Of a DNA stretch of 49,558 nucleotides, positions 16,316 to 24,794 are shown one piece after another. Below the pieces are notes generated by a model. It was not told the origin of the DNA. It did not search any database and saw only the letters and a program-made list of their open reading frames with translations. How positions within the stretch are numbered: the stretch's first letter is position 1; every line of letters starts with the position of its first letter. The stretch is from the NCBI GenBank assembly GCA_002331335.1, contig DCZO01000001.1, positions 168,557 to 218,114 on the forward strand, in the 5' to 3' direction. Position numbers and translations under genes: made by a program. The stretch is from Nitrospira sp. UBA2082. GTDB taxonomy: Bacteria; Nitrospirota; Nitrospiria; Nitrospirales; Nitrospiraceae.

Positions 16316-18211
16316 ATGTGTGGATTTGCCGGGGTGGTGAATTTCAATGGTGTGCCGGTTGAGCGGCCTCGTCTTGAGCGGATGGCAAAAAGCCTGTTCC
16401 ATCGAGGTCCGGACGACGGAGGGTTCTATCAGGAAGGTCCGGTTGGCCTATGCTTCCGACGTCTCTCAATCTTGGATCTCTCTCCAGCGGCGCATCAACC
16501 GATGTTAAGCGCCAACGGGAATTTCGTCATGGTGTTCAACGGAGAGATCTACAACTACCTCGAATTGCGGCATGAACTGGAGAGCCTGGGCCGAAGGTTC
16601 AAATCCCAGGGCGACTCGGAAGTGTTGTTGCAGGCCTATGAGGTGTGGGGAAAGGAGTGCCTTTCGAAACTCAACGGTATGTGGGCGTTTCTGATTTATG
16701 ATCGCGCGCGCGGCGTTATTTTTGGGGCACGAGATCGATTCGGGGTCAAGCCACTGTACCGCTATCGGTTTGGTTCCGGTCTGTGCTTGGCATCCGAGAT
16801 TAAAGCTATCCGAGCGTCGGGTACGTACCAGGGCGGCATTAATTGGAAGGTCGCGTCCAGGTTTCTCCTGCAAGGAGCTTTGGACGAAGACGACCAAACA
16901 TTTTACGAAGATATCCAAGCGATTAAACCGGGTACTGCGTTTGAAGTCTCGTCAGATGGTCGTTGGACGGAATGGTCCTACTGGTCGATAGGGTCTGGGC
17001 AGCCGATGGCCGTGGAGGATCCCGTTGCAGAGTTTCAGCGCCTTTTCGAAGATGCAGTCGCACTGCGAATGCGCAGCGACGTTCCAGTGGGAGTGTGTTT
17101 GTCCGGCGGTCTCGATTCCACTTCCATCATTTGCTCGATGGCCCGCACAAAGCAGAGGAGCAAGATCGAGTCAGACAAGCCGTTGTTGGCCTTCTGTTAT
17201 ATGCCGGATGAATACGACGAGAAACGTTTCATCGCCGACACACTGGAGCAAACCCGGGCAACCCTCAAGGTCCTGCACACGACGCCGTCTGGATTATGGG
17301 ATCGGCTGACCAGATTTTTATGGTTTCAAGATGAGCCGGTCCATTCCATGACGGCGTTGATCGGATATGAACTTATGGAGTTGGCGGCGACGAACGGGGT
17401 GAAGGTGGTGTTGAATGGACAGGGCGCTGACGAAACGGCGGCCGGCTATTTCAATTACTTTCGGGACTACTGGCGGACCTTGGCAATGGACGGACGTCTG
17501 CAAGACATGTGGAGTGAAGTCGGGGGGTACACATCCTTACATGGAGGGAGTCGCGTCTCGCATGTCATGGAGGCATGCAAGCAAGCCTGCCAGTGGGAGT
17601 TATTCCGTCTCAGTCCCTACCACCATTACATCGCTGGAAAGAGAAGAGCGGCGATTCAGGCAAATCCATGGTTCTCTCGGGATCTGGTATCCAGTATCAC
17701 GGCGGATGATTTGTCCGGGATGGACGGCAGAATCGGGACTTCTTTGAGGCGCTCGGTCGAGCGAACTCCTCTGCCGACATATTTGCGCGTAGAGGATCGT
17801 AATTCGATGGCCCACTCGGTCGAAGCCCGATTGCCGTTCATGGATTATCGGTTGGTCAGCTTTTTGTTCAGTCTGCCGATGGAATGGAAGCTACGCGGTG
17901 GATGGAATAAGTTCATTTTGCGAGAAGCCATGCGGGGACGTATTCCGGAGTCCGTCCGAGTCCGTCCCGACAAAATGGGGTTTCCTACCCCTGTCAACAA
18001 GTGGCTGGCCGATGATCTCTATAAGCCCTTGAAAGATGTGCTGTCAAGTCAAGAGGCTAGGGAACGCGGTATCTATAAAATTGATGAAGTGCTCAAGGAT
18101 TTGGATCGGCATCAGCAAGGATCGGTGGATGTGTCGGGCCGGCTGTTTGATATCGCCCAGTTTGAAACCTGGGCCGAAAATATGAAGCGCGACCCCCTAT
18201 CGGTGGCATGA
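16316..18211 (+). CDS. asnB: Asparagine-synthase-type amidotransferase (copy 1)
   Basis: A 631-residue enzyme in two parts. The N-terminal glutaminase starts M-C2-G-F-A-G, with C2 as the nucleophile, and has HRGPDDGG, RRLSILD, FNGEIYN and GDSEV. The C-terminal ATP-pyrophosphatase synthetase part has the PP-loop LSGGLDSTS (about 261-269). Glutamine-derived ammonia is added to an activated carboxylate. In polysaccharide loci such enzymes amidate uronic acids, as WbpS does in a Pseudomonas O-antigen. The start is set at the MCG codon because C2 must become the N-terminus; an ATG at 16277 upstream would bury it. The SSxxxx motif region reads NGQGADETAAGY rather than GGDE, so this copy is the most divergent of the catalytically complete ones. 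Confidence 0.9.
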   Translation: MCGFAGVVNFNGVPVERPRLERMAKSLFHRGPDDGGFYQEGPVGLCFRRLSILDLSPAAHQPMLSANGNFVMVFNGEIYNYLELRHELESLGRRFKSQGDSEVLLQAYEVWGKECLSKLNGMWAFLIYDRARGVIFGARDRFGVKPLYRYRFGSGLCLASEIKAIRASGTYQGGINWKVASRFLLQGALDEDDQTFYEDIQAIKPGTAFEVSSDGRWTEWSYWSIGSGQPMAVEDPVAEFQRLFEDAVALRMRSDVPVGVCLSGGLDSTSIICSMARTKQRSKIESDKPLLAFCYMPDEYDEKRFIADTLEQTRATLKVLHTTPSGLWDRLTRFLWFQDEPVHSMTALIGYELMELAATNGVKVVLNGQGADETAAGYFNYFRDYWRTLAMDGRLQDMWSEVGGYTSLHGGSRVSHVMEACKQACQWELFRLSPYHHYIAGKRRAAIQANPWFSRDLVSSITADDLSGMDGRIGTSLRRSVERTPLPTYLRVEDRNSMAHSVEARLPFMDYRLVSFLFSLPMEWKLRGGWNKFILREAMRGRIPESVRVRPDKMGFPTPVNKWLADDLYKPLKDVLSSQEARERGIYKIDEVLKDLDRHQQGSVDVSGRLFDIAQFETWAENMKRDPLSVA

Positions 18212-18273
18212 ACGAAGAATCCTGAACCGAAAGTAACCGTTCAGCCTGCAGGGAGAAGGAGCGTGATCGATCT

Positions 18274-19407
18274 ATGAGAATAATGAATGTGGTTGGTGCC
18301 CGCCCTAATTTCATCAAGATCGCGCCGCTCATCAAGGAAATGAAGCGCCATTCGGTCGTTGAGCCGATTCTCGTGCATACAGGGCAACACTATGATGTGA
18401 AGATGGCGGGAAGGTTCTTCGAGGACCTGGGCATTCCTGCTCCTGATGTCTCATTGGACGTGGGGTCCGGTTCTCATGCCTTGCAAACTGCAGAAGTCAT
18501 GAAACGAATAGAGCCTGTGATGGAGCAGAAGCGTCCGGATTTGGTGTTGGTGGTGGGAGACGTCAATTCGACGTTGGCCGCCGCTGTCACGGCCGCGAAG
18601 CTCCAGATTCCTGTGGCGCACGTCGAAGCCGGATTACGAAGCTTTGATCGCAGCATGCCGGAAGAAGTCAATCGGCTTGTCACCGATGCTGTGTCGGACC
18701 TGCTATTTGTCAGCGAAGAAAGCGGCGTGAGGAATCTGCTTGCAGAAGGCGTGGATCGCAAAAAGGTTTTCTTTGTCGGAAACGTGATGATCGACTCCCT
18801 TGAGTCTTCACGCAGAGCATGGGCGAAGGCGAATATCTGTGAACGATTGGGAGTGTCCAAGGGACACTATGGAGTGCTGACATTACACCGCCCATCTAAT
18901 GTAGATCAGCCCGAAGTGCTGCGAGGACTGCTTGGTGCCGTTGCCGAAATTGCCCGTGAGCAGTCGATCGTGTTTCCTGTGCATCCCAGGACCCGCAAGC
19001 GACTCGAGGAAACGGACGCATTGGGTGTGCCGCTACGTTTCGTCGGCTCCGGGACTATTGATGGGCCAGGGATCTGGTGCCTGGATCCCCTTGGGTATCT
19101 CGATTTCATGGCGTTGGTGGCCGGCGCGCGACTCATTTTGACGGACTCCGGAGGAATTCAAGAGGAAACCACGGCGTTGGGGATCCCGTGCCTGACGTTG
19201 CGCGAAAATACCGAACGGCCGGTGACGATCTCACACGGCACGAACCGATTAGTCGGGACTTTGCCGGAAAAGATTATCGAGGAAGCGATGCGGGTGCTCA
19301 AAGGCCCGAGGGTCACCTCATTGCCTCCTCCTCTGTGGGATGGTCATGCTGCAGAGAGGATTGTTGCAATCCTTCTGAAACAGTGCCGCAGAGTCGTGGC
19401 TAGGTAA
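18274..19407 (+). CDS. wecB: UDP-N-acetylglucosamine 2-epimerase (non-hydrolysing)
   Basis: A 377-residue GT-B-fold epimerase converting UDP-GlcNAc to UDP-ManNAc. It begins MRIMNVVGARPNFIKIAPL, with K15 matching the conserved active-site lysine. HTGQHYDVKM, HVEAGLRSFDRSMPEE and ILTDSGGIQEE follow, all hallmark motifs. The length is normal for WecB. The usual partner, UDP-ManNAc dehydrogenase (WecC), is absent from the window, so the product may be used as ManNAc or oxidised by an enzyme encoded elsewhere. GAGAAGGAG lies upstream of the ATG at a somewhat long distance. It sits between the first amidotransferase and the FemAB-like gene. Confidence 0.94.
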   Translation: MRIMNVVGARPNFIKIAPLIKEMKRHSVVEPILVHTGQHYDVKMAGRFFEDLGIPAPDVSLDVGSGSHALQTAEVMKRIEPVMEQKRPDLVLVVGDVNSTLAAAVTAAKLQIPVAHVEAGLRSFDRSMPEEVNRLVTDAVSDLLFVSEESGVRNLLAEGVDRKKVFFVGNVMIDSLESSRRAWAKANICERLGVSKGHYGVLTLHRPSNVDQPEVLRGLLGAVAEIAREQSIVFPVHPRTRKRLEETDALGVPLRFVGSGTIDGPGIWCLDPLGYLDFMALVAGARLILTDSGGIQEETTALGIPCLTLRENTERPVTISHGTNRLVGTLPEKIIEEAMRVLKGPRVTSLPPPLWDGHAAERIVAILLKQCRRVVAR

Positions 19408-19411
19408 CTGA

Positions 19412-20485
19412 ATGTTTAGGCAGATTTCTATGTATTCGTCCAGCAAACTGGAGGTGGCGGTCGGTCGTGCCGGAGAAGACCACGGGGCCGAATGGTCACA
19501 GTATGTTCTGAGAGCTCCGGCCTCCACGCTCGGTCACGATTGGAGATGGCGTAAGATCATTCGCAACGCCTACGGGCATGACTCGGTTTATCTGATCGCC
19601 CGACAGGCAGGGGTTGTGCGGGGCATTCTTCCTTTGATTGTCGTAGACAGTCCGCTGTTAGGGACATCGCTCGCTTCCATGCCGTTTCTTGACTATGGGG
19701 GGATCTGTGCGGACGATGAGAGTGTTGTGTGTCGGCTCGTCCAGGAAGTGCGTCGTCTGAGTGCATCATCGACATCTACGGCGATTGAACTACGGCAGAT
19801 GACGGAGGTGCCGGATCTCCCGGAACCCCGCTGTGACAAGGTGATGATGATGCTGGATCTCACGGGGGGAGAGGCGGGTATTTGGAAAGCGCTCCCCGCC
19901 AAAGTACGTAATCAGGTAAGAAAAGCGGAAAAGAACGGATTGTCGACTGTTGTGGGTGGGAGGGAGCTAGTCGAGGAATTCTATCAGGTGTTTGTGGTGA
20001 ATATGCGGGATCTGGGATCACCCGTGCACGGGTTGAGCTTCTTTACCGGCATGGCTACGGAATTTGGTTCCCAGCTGCGCGTGAGGCTGGTTTGTGAAGG
20101 AAACAAGACAGTGGGCGGTCTCATCAGTCTGTGCTTCAAGGACAAAGTCATCGTTCCCTGGGCCTCCGCGCTTCGGGAATATTTTCCGAAGTGCCCCAAT
20201 AATCTTTTGTATTGGCACGAAATTCTAGATCGTTGTGCACAAGGCTTCAAGCAGTTCGATTTTGGACGCTCGTCAGTAGGGTCAGGCACCTATGACTTTA
20301 AGCGGCAATGGGGTGCTGAGCCTGCACCGCTGTTTTGGTATGAGCTCACCATGGGGAACAGGCAGGGGAATGCCATCAATGGGACCAGCTTGAAATATCG
20401 GCTGTTTCGCGAGGCGTGGCAGCGGTTGCCCCTTGGAGTCACTGCGGCACTCGGACCGAGGATCAGAAAGTATCTGACCAACTGA
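19412..20485 (+). CDS. FemAB-like GNAT-fold protein, XrtA/PEP-CTERM-associated
   Basis: A 357-residue protein of the FemAB-related acyltransferase group that accompanies XrtA loci. Marks are LGHDWRWRKIIRNAYGH near the N-terminus, LPAKVRNQVRKAEKNG in the middle and FDFGRSSVGSGTYDFKRQWGAEP near the C-terminus; the last block is close to diagnostic. FemAB enzymes transfer amino acids from aminoacyl-tRNA. The XrtA-associated members are thought to modify the polysaccharide or its precursor, but their acyl donor has not been established as far as I know. The gene begins 4 bases after wecB. Transfer of a group supplied by the ACP/ligase pair at 32.6-34.5 kb is a possible role and is inference. Confidence 0.87.
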   Translation: MFRQISMYSSSKLEVAVGRAGEDHGAEWSQYVLRAPASTLGHDWRWRKIIRNAYGHDSVYLIARQAGVVRGILPLIVVDSPLLGTSLASMPFLDYGGICADDESVVCRLVQEVRRLSASSTSTAIELRQMTEVPDLPEPRCDKVMMMLDLTGGEAGIWKALPAKVRNQVRKAEKNGLSTVVGGRELVEEFYQVFVVNMRDLGSPVHGLSFFTGMATEFGSQLRVRLVCEGNKTVGGLISLCFKDKVIVPWASALREYFPKCPNNLLYWHEILDRCAQGFKQFDFGRSSVGSGTYDFKRQWGAEPAPLFWYELTMGNRQGNAINGTSLKYRLFREAWQRLPLGVTAALGPRIRKYLTN

Positions 20486-20519
20486 TCATGTCAAACATGC
20501 AGAATTCGTCGAGGCGGTC

Positions 20520-22412
20520 ATGTGTGGGATAACCGGGCTTTATCGATGGGCGGATGATCCCGATATCGTGCGGACCCGCGTTCGGGGAATGTGCGGAGCG
20601 ATCGTCCACCGCGGACCGGATGACGAGGGGATATTTGCCGGACCCTCCATCGGACTCGGTATGCGACGCCTGAGCATCATTGATGTCGATGGGGGCCACC
20701 AGCCTATCCAGAACGAGGATGGATCCGTCTCGGTCGTGTTCAATGGGGAGATCTATAACTTCCGGTCGCTACGCGAAGAACTTGAGCGCCGGGGCCATCG
20801 CTTCAAAACCAAGACTGATACGGAAGTCATCGTTCATGCCTATGAAGAAGACGGGCCGGACTGTGTCAAACACTTCAACGGAATCTTTGCGTTTGCGATT
20901 TGGGATCACCGGCTGCGGCGGCTCGTTCTGGCACGGGATCGGATGGGAGTCAAGCCGCTGTACTACGTTCAGATCGGCGCAAAGTTGGCATTCGCTTCGG
21001 AGGTTAAAGCGTTGCTGACGCTTCCGGAAGTGTCTCGTATCTTGGATCCCGTGGCCGCGGCGCAGTACTTTCGTCTCGGGTTTGTGCCGGCGCCGAACAC
21101 CCTGTTCGAAGGAATTCGTAAGATACCGGCCGGGTGGCGGCTGATTGCGGAGAAGGGCAAGGTTGAACTCGAACGTTATTGGGATTGGGAATTCAAACAG
21201 CCCGCCCATGGCTGGACGTTTGAGGAAGCACGAGACCGATTGCGCGACGTGTTGAGTGAATCGGTCGCCGGCCAGATGGTGAGCGACGTAGCCTTGGGCG
21301 CGTTTCTCAGCGGGGGAGTCGATTCAACAGGGGTTGTGGCCTTCATGCGGGAGGTCTCGACCACTCCGGTGCGGACGTTCAGCATTGGATTCGATCGCGA
21401 GCATGCGTATCACAACGAAGCGCCGTTTGCCGAAGCGGCAGCCAAGGCGTTGGGAACGAAACATGAGACCTTGATTGTGCGCCCGAACGTCGTCGACCTC
21501 CTTCCCGAGTTGATCGAGAAACTCGATGAACCTCTGACGGACACGTCTTTCATTCTCTCGTACTTGGTGTCCGAGCTAGCGCATCGCCATGTGAAGGTAG
21601 CCTTGTCCGGACTGGGAGGCGACGAACTGTTCGGGGGCTACCGAAGATATCTCGGTGCATTCCTCGGGAAGACGGTGTCGTGGATTCCGCAGGGCTTGCG
21701 CGGAGTGTTGGGTAAACAGTTGGAACAACGTCTTGGGGCCGATCGAGGATCGGTTCTGGGCAATCTCAAGCGGTATGGGAAGGTCTTCGGACGGACACTG
21801 CACATGCCGATGGGCGAGCAGTATCTAGGCCTGCTGTCCATTTTGTCAGCCGAACAGGTTGCCTTGCTGCTTACATGTAATAGGGGGGAGGATCCCGGTA
21901 GGGAGTTGATCGATCTGTATGAACGGGCTCCGGCCATCGATCCGATTGATCGCCTTGCCTATGTGGACGCAAAGACGGTATTGCCGGAAAGCCTGTTGCT
22001 GTTGTCGGACAAGATGGGGATGGCGGCATCGCTGGAGGTGCGTGTGCCGTTCCTGGACAACCGCGTCGTTGATTTTGTGGGGCAGATTCCAGCCCGTTAT
22101 CGAATTCGCGGGTTTGAGCTGAAGCGATTGTTGAAAGCCGCGCTCAAGGGCGTGGTGCCGGATTTTGTGTTGCAGAGGTCCAAGCGGGGATTCGGCGCTC
22201 CAATGGGTACGTGGCTTCGCCAAGATCTGAAAATGATGGTGTCGGATCTCCTTCGACCTGACAGACTGAGAAAAGAGGGTTTCTTCAACCCTGAGTCGGT
22301 GCAGACCATGCTTGCCGTCCACGCTGAAAAGAAGGAAGACTTTACGGAGGGCATTATGGCTTTGGTCATCTTCGAGTTGTGGCGGGAACGGTTTCAAGTG
22401 AGGATACGATGA
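20520..22412 (+). CDS. asnB: Asparagine-synthase-type amidotransferase (copy 2, XrtA-associated)
   Basis: A 630-residue glutamine-dependent amidotransferase. The glutaminase half begins M-C2-G-I-T-G and carries HRGPDDEG, RRLSIIDVDGGHQP, FNGEIYNF and TDTEV; all glutaminase residues look intact. The synthetase half has LSGGVDSTG (about 262-270) and LSGLGGDELFGGYRRY. The family resembles the exosortase-A-system amidotransferases. A carboxylate on a polymer sugar is the likely acceptor. It starts 34 bases after the FemAB-like gene, and its stop overlaps the start of the next glycosyltransferase as ATGA, which indicates coupled translation. Confidence 0.92.
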   Translation: MCGITGLYRWADDPDIVRTRVRGMCGAIVHRGPDDEGIFAGPSIGLGMRRLSIIDVDGGHQPIQNEDGSVSVVFNGEIYNFRSLREELERRGHRFKTKTDTEVIVHAYEEDGPDCVKHFNGIFAFAIWDHRLRRLVLARDRMGVKPLYYVQIGAKLAFASEVKALLTLPEVSRILDPVAAAQYFRLGFVPAPNTLFEGIRKIPAGWRLIAEKGKVELERYWDWEFKQPAHGWTFEEARDRLRDVLSESVAGQMVSDVALGAFLSGGVDSTGVVAFMREVSTTPVRTFSIGFDREHAYHNEAPFAEAAAKALGTKHETLIVRPNVVDLLPELIEKLDEPLTDTSFILSYLVSELAHRHVKVALSGLGGDELFGGYRRYLGAFLGKTVSWIPQGLRGVLGKQLEQRLGADRGSVLGNLKRYGKVFGRTLHMPMGEQYLGLLSILSAEQVALLLTCNRGEDPGRELIDLYERAPAIDPIDRLAYVDAKTVLPESLLLLSDKMGMAASLEVRVPFLDNRVVDFVGQIPARYRIRGFELKRLLKAALKGVVPDFVLQRSKRGFGAPMGTWLRQDLKMMVSDLLRPDRLRKEGFFNPESVQTMLAVHAEKKEDFTEGIMALVIFELWRERFQVRIR

Positions 22413-23563
22413 GTTCCTGGGGTGCGATGACGGCATGGGCGGCATTTGTGCTGGTGGGGTATGTGTACGTCGGGTATCCCGTAGTGATGGGGTTATTGGC
22501 GCGAGTGATGCCAAGACCCGTTCGGCCCCAACCGATTGAGCCAAGCGTGACTCTTTTAATCAGCGCGTTCAACGAAGCAGCGGTCATCGGAGACAAGCTG
22601 CGCAACGCGCTGGCACTCGATTATCCCAGACAGAAGCTGGAGATTATCGTGGTGTCCGATGCCTCCAGCGACACCACTGACGATATCGTGCGATCCTTTG
22701 CCGCCCAGGGTGTGAACCTCCTGCGGATGCCGGCGCGTGGCGGCAAGACGGCTGGTCTCAATGCCGCCATGCAGCAAGTCACGGGAGACATCGTCATATT
22801 CAGTGACGCCAATATCATGTATCAGCCCGATACGGTTCGGCGACTTGTCGGAAACTTCGCGGATTTCAGAGTGGGATGTGTGACGGGTGATTCGCAGTAT
22901 GTCGATGATCCACACTCTGCCGCGCATACGCAGGAAAACGTGTACTGGGGGTATGAGCGGTATATTCGGTCCATGGAAAGTGTCGTGGGGAGCACCGTGG
23001 GAGGTGATGGGGCGATTTTTGCCATTCGGCGGCACCTGTATCAACCGCTGTCTGTGGACGCCATCAACGATTTGGTGATCCCGCTGCAGATCGTCGCACA
23101 AGGCTATCGGGCGATCTTTGAGCCGACCGCCGTCGGGATGGAGCCGTCCGCTGGTGACTTTCGAAAGGAGTTCCGACGAAAACGGAGGATCGTGAACCGC
23201 AGCTGGCGGGGCGTGATGAGCGTTCCGGGAATTCTTAATCCCTTCCGGGTTGGCTTGTTTGCGTGGCAAGTGTGGTCGCACAAGGTGCTTCGTTGGCTGG
23301 TGTTGCCGTTCGTGATGGTCGGATTCGCCGGATGCGCGGCTGCGTACGGCGATGGATTGATCTATCGGCTCGGCGTATGGGGAGGACTCGCCAGCCTGCT
23401 GCTGGCAGTGATCGGGTCGTGTATGTCTACGTCGTTGGGCCGCACGGCAAAGCTGATGCAGACGGTCTTCTATTTCTATCTGGTAAACTTGGCGGCATTG
23501 CTTGGCGTGACCAACGCGTTGGGTGGTCGAGTGGAGCGGATCTGGGTACCAGAACGTGGGTGA
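22409..23563 (+). CDS. Membrane-bound family 2 glycosyltransferase
   Basis: A 384-residue GT2 enzyme with an N-terminal membrane helix (about 8-30) and about three C-terminal helices. The catalytic part has SVTLLISAFNEAAVIGDKL, VVSDASSDTTDD, IVIFSDANIMYQP (metal-binding acidic motif), VGGDGAIFAIRR and RRKRRIVNRSWRGV, which resembles the R/Q-x-x-R-W motif of processive or hyaluronan-synthase-like enzymes. It may add a single sugar or act processively; the presence of Wzx and a polymerase favours single addition. ATG 22409 is chosen for its ATGA overlap with the preceding stop and the GAGGA ribosome site; a TTG at 22379 is less likely. Confidence 0.88.
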   Translation: MSSWGAMTAWAAFVLVGYVYVGYPVVMGLLARVMPRPVRPQPIEPSVTLLISAFNEAAVIGDKLRNALALDYPRQKLEIIVVSDASSDTTDDIVRSFAAQGVNLLRMPARGGKTAGLNAAMQQVTGDIVIFSDANIMYQPDTVRRLVGNFADFRVGCVTGDSQYVDDPHSAAHTQENVYWGYERYIRSMESVVGSTVGGDGAIFAIRRHLYQPLSVDAINDLVIPLQIVAQGYRAIFEPTAVGMEPSAGDFRKEFRRKRRIVNRSWRGVMSVPGILNPFRVGLFAWQVWSHKVLRWLVLPFVMVGFAGCAAAYGDGLIYRLGVWGGLASLLLAVIGSCMSTSLGRTAKLMQTVFYFYLVNLAALLGVTNALGGRVERIWVPERG

Positions 23564-23582
23564 GAAGGATGGGCGGGACGAT

Positions 23583-24794
23583 ATGACGCCACCATTGATT
23601 GTCCACGTCATTTTCAGGCTGGCGACGGGTGGCCTGGAAAACGGTCTGGTCAATCTCATCAATATGATGCCGCGAGAGCGATACCGCCATGCGATCGTGA
23701 GCCTGACCGATGTCACCGATTTCCGAGAACGCATCGCCAGAGATGACGTTCCCGTTGTGGTGCTGCATAAGAAGCCTGGCCATGACATGGGCGTCTATTG
23801 GCGGGCCTGGAAGGCTTTGCGAACGTTGCGTCCCGACGTTGTCCACACACGAAACTTCCCTGCGCTGGAGTTTCTTGCCGTATCGGCTTGCGCTGGACCG
23901 GCGGCGAGGGTTCACGGGGAGCACGGCCGGGAAATTTATGATCTTGCCGGGACAAATCGGGTTCATAATGTATTCAGGAAAGTGATGAACCTGTTTGTAC
24001 ATCGCTATGTGGCGGTCAGCCGTGATCTGGCCGAGTGGTTGGTGGCGACCGTGGGATTGCCCGCACGGAAGGTCACACAGGTATACAACGGCGTGGATAC
24101 CGCTCGCTTTCACCCGTGCCGGACCCGTGAGCTTCCGGGTGCTCCGCCCGGATTCCTCTCATCCAACTCCTTGGTGATCGGGACGGTCGGTCGGATGCAA
24201 CAGGTTAAAGATCAGATCACCCTGGTGCGCGCTTTCACGCACCTCGTGAATACCGTTCCAGAGGCTCGCCAGGTGGTGCGTCTGATCATGGTTGGCGATG
24301 GGCCGCTTCTCGAGGAGTCACAGCGTATCTTGAATTCTGAGCAGTGCGCTTCGTGTGCGTGGCTTACAGGTGCCCGATCCAATGTGGCAGAGATACTCCA
24401 TGCGTTCGATGTGTTTGTGCTTCCTTCGTTGGCCGAAGGCATCTCCAACACGATTCTGGAAGCCATGGCAAGCGGGTTGCCGGTGGTCGCGACTCGGGTG
24501 GGGGGAAACGTCGAATTGATTGAAGAGGGGCAGACTGGGTTTCTGGTGCCCGCCGCCGATCCCGTTGCACTGGCCCTCGTCCTTCGACGATATCTGGATG
24601 ACCCGCAGTTGAGCGCACGGCAGGGGGCGGAGGGCAGGAAGAGAGCCGAATCACAATTCGGCCTCGACGCGATGGTAGCGCACTACCTCGATATGTATGA
24701 CGGAGTGCTCGCCGGCAAGGGCCGGCATGCAGAAGCGAGGCGCCCTAAGATCGCAGGAGTTTCAAACGATGTGCGGCCTTTGCGGAATCTATAA
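23583..24794 (+). CDS. Family 4 glycosyltransferase, XrtA/PEP-CTERM-associated
   Basis: A 403-residue GT-B enzyme. The N-terminal sequence PLIVHVIFRLATGGLENGLV followed by NLINMMPRERYRHAIVSLT closely matches the EpsH/XrtA-associated sugar transferase family. The donor-binding half has VYNGVDTARFHP, GTVGRMQQVKDQITLVRA and the E-x7-E motif in EGISNTILEAMASGLPVVAT. It should add one sugar of the repeat unit. ATG 23583 is preferred to 23523, which would overlap the preceding gene. Its 3' end overlaps the next amidotransferase by 26 bases. Confidence 0.92.
   Translation: MTPPLIVHVIFRLATGGLENGLVNLINMMPRERYRHAIVSLTDVTDFRERIARDDVPVVVLHKKPGHDMGVYWRAWKALRTLRPDVVHTRNFPALEFLAVSACAGPAARVHGEHGREIYDLAGTNRVHNVFRKVMNLFVHRYVAVSRDLAEWLVATVGLPARKVTQVYNGVDTARFHPCRTRELPGAPPGFLSSNSLVIGTVGRMQQVKDQITLVRAFTHLVNTVPEARQVVRLIMVGDGPLLEESQRILNSEQCASCAWLTGARSNVAEILHAFDVFVLPSLAEGISNTILEAMASGLPVVATRVGGNVELIEEGQTGFLVPAADPVALALVLRRYLDDPQLSARQGAEGRKRAESQFGLDAMVAHYLDMYDGVLAGKGRHAEARRPKIAGVSNDVRPLRNL

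Noticed and set aside
22556..23788. A 410-codon minus-strand open frame
   Set aside because: It lies opposite the clear GT2 gene and the start of a GT4 gene, has low-complexity His/Arg/Pro-rich composition and no motif; it is a shadow.
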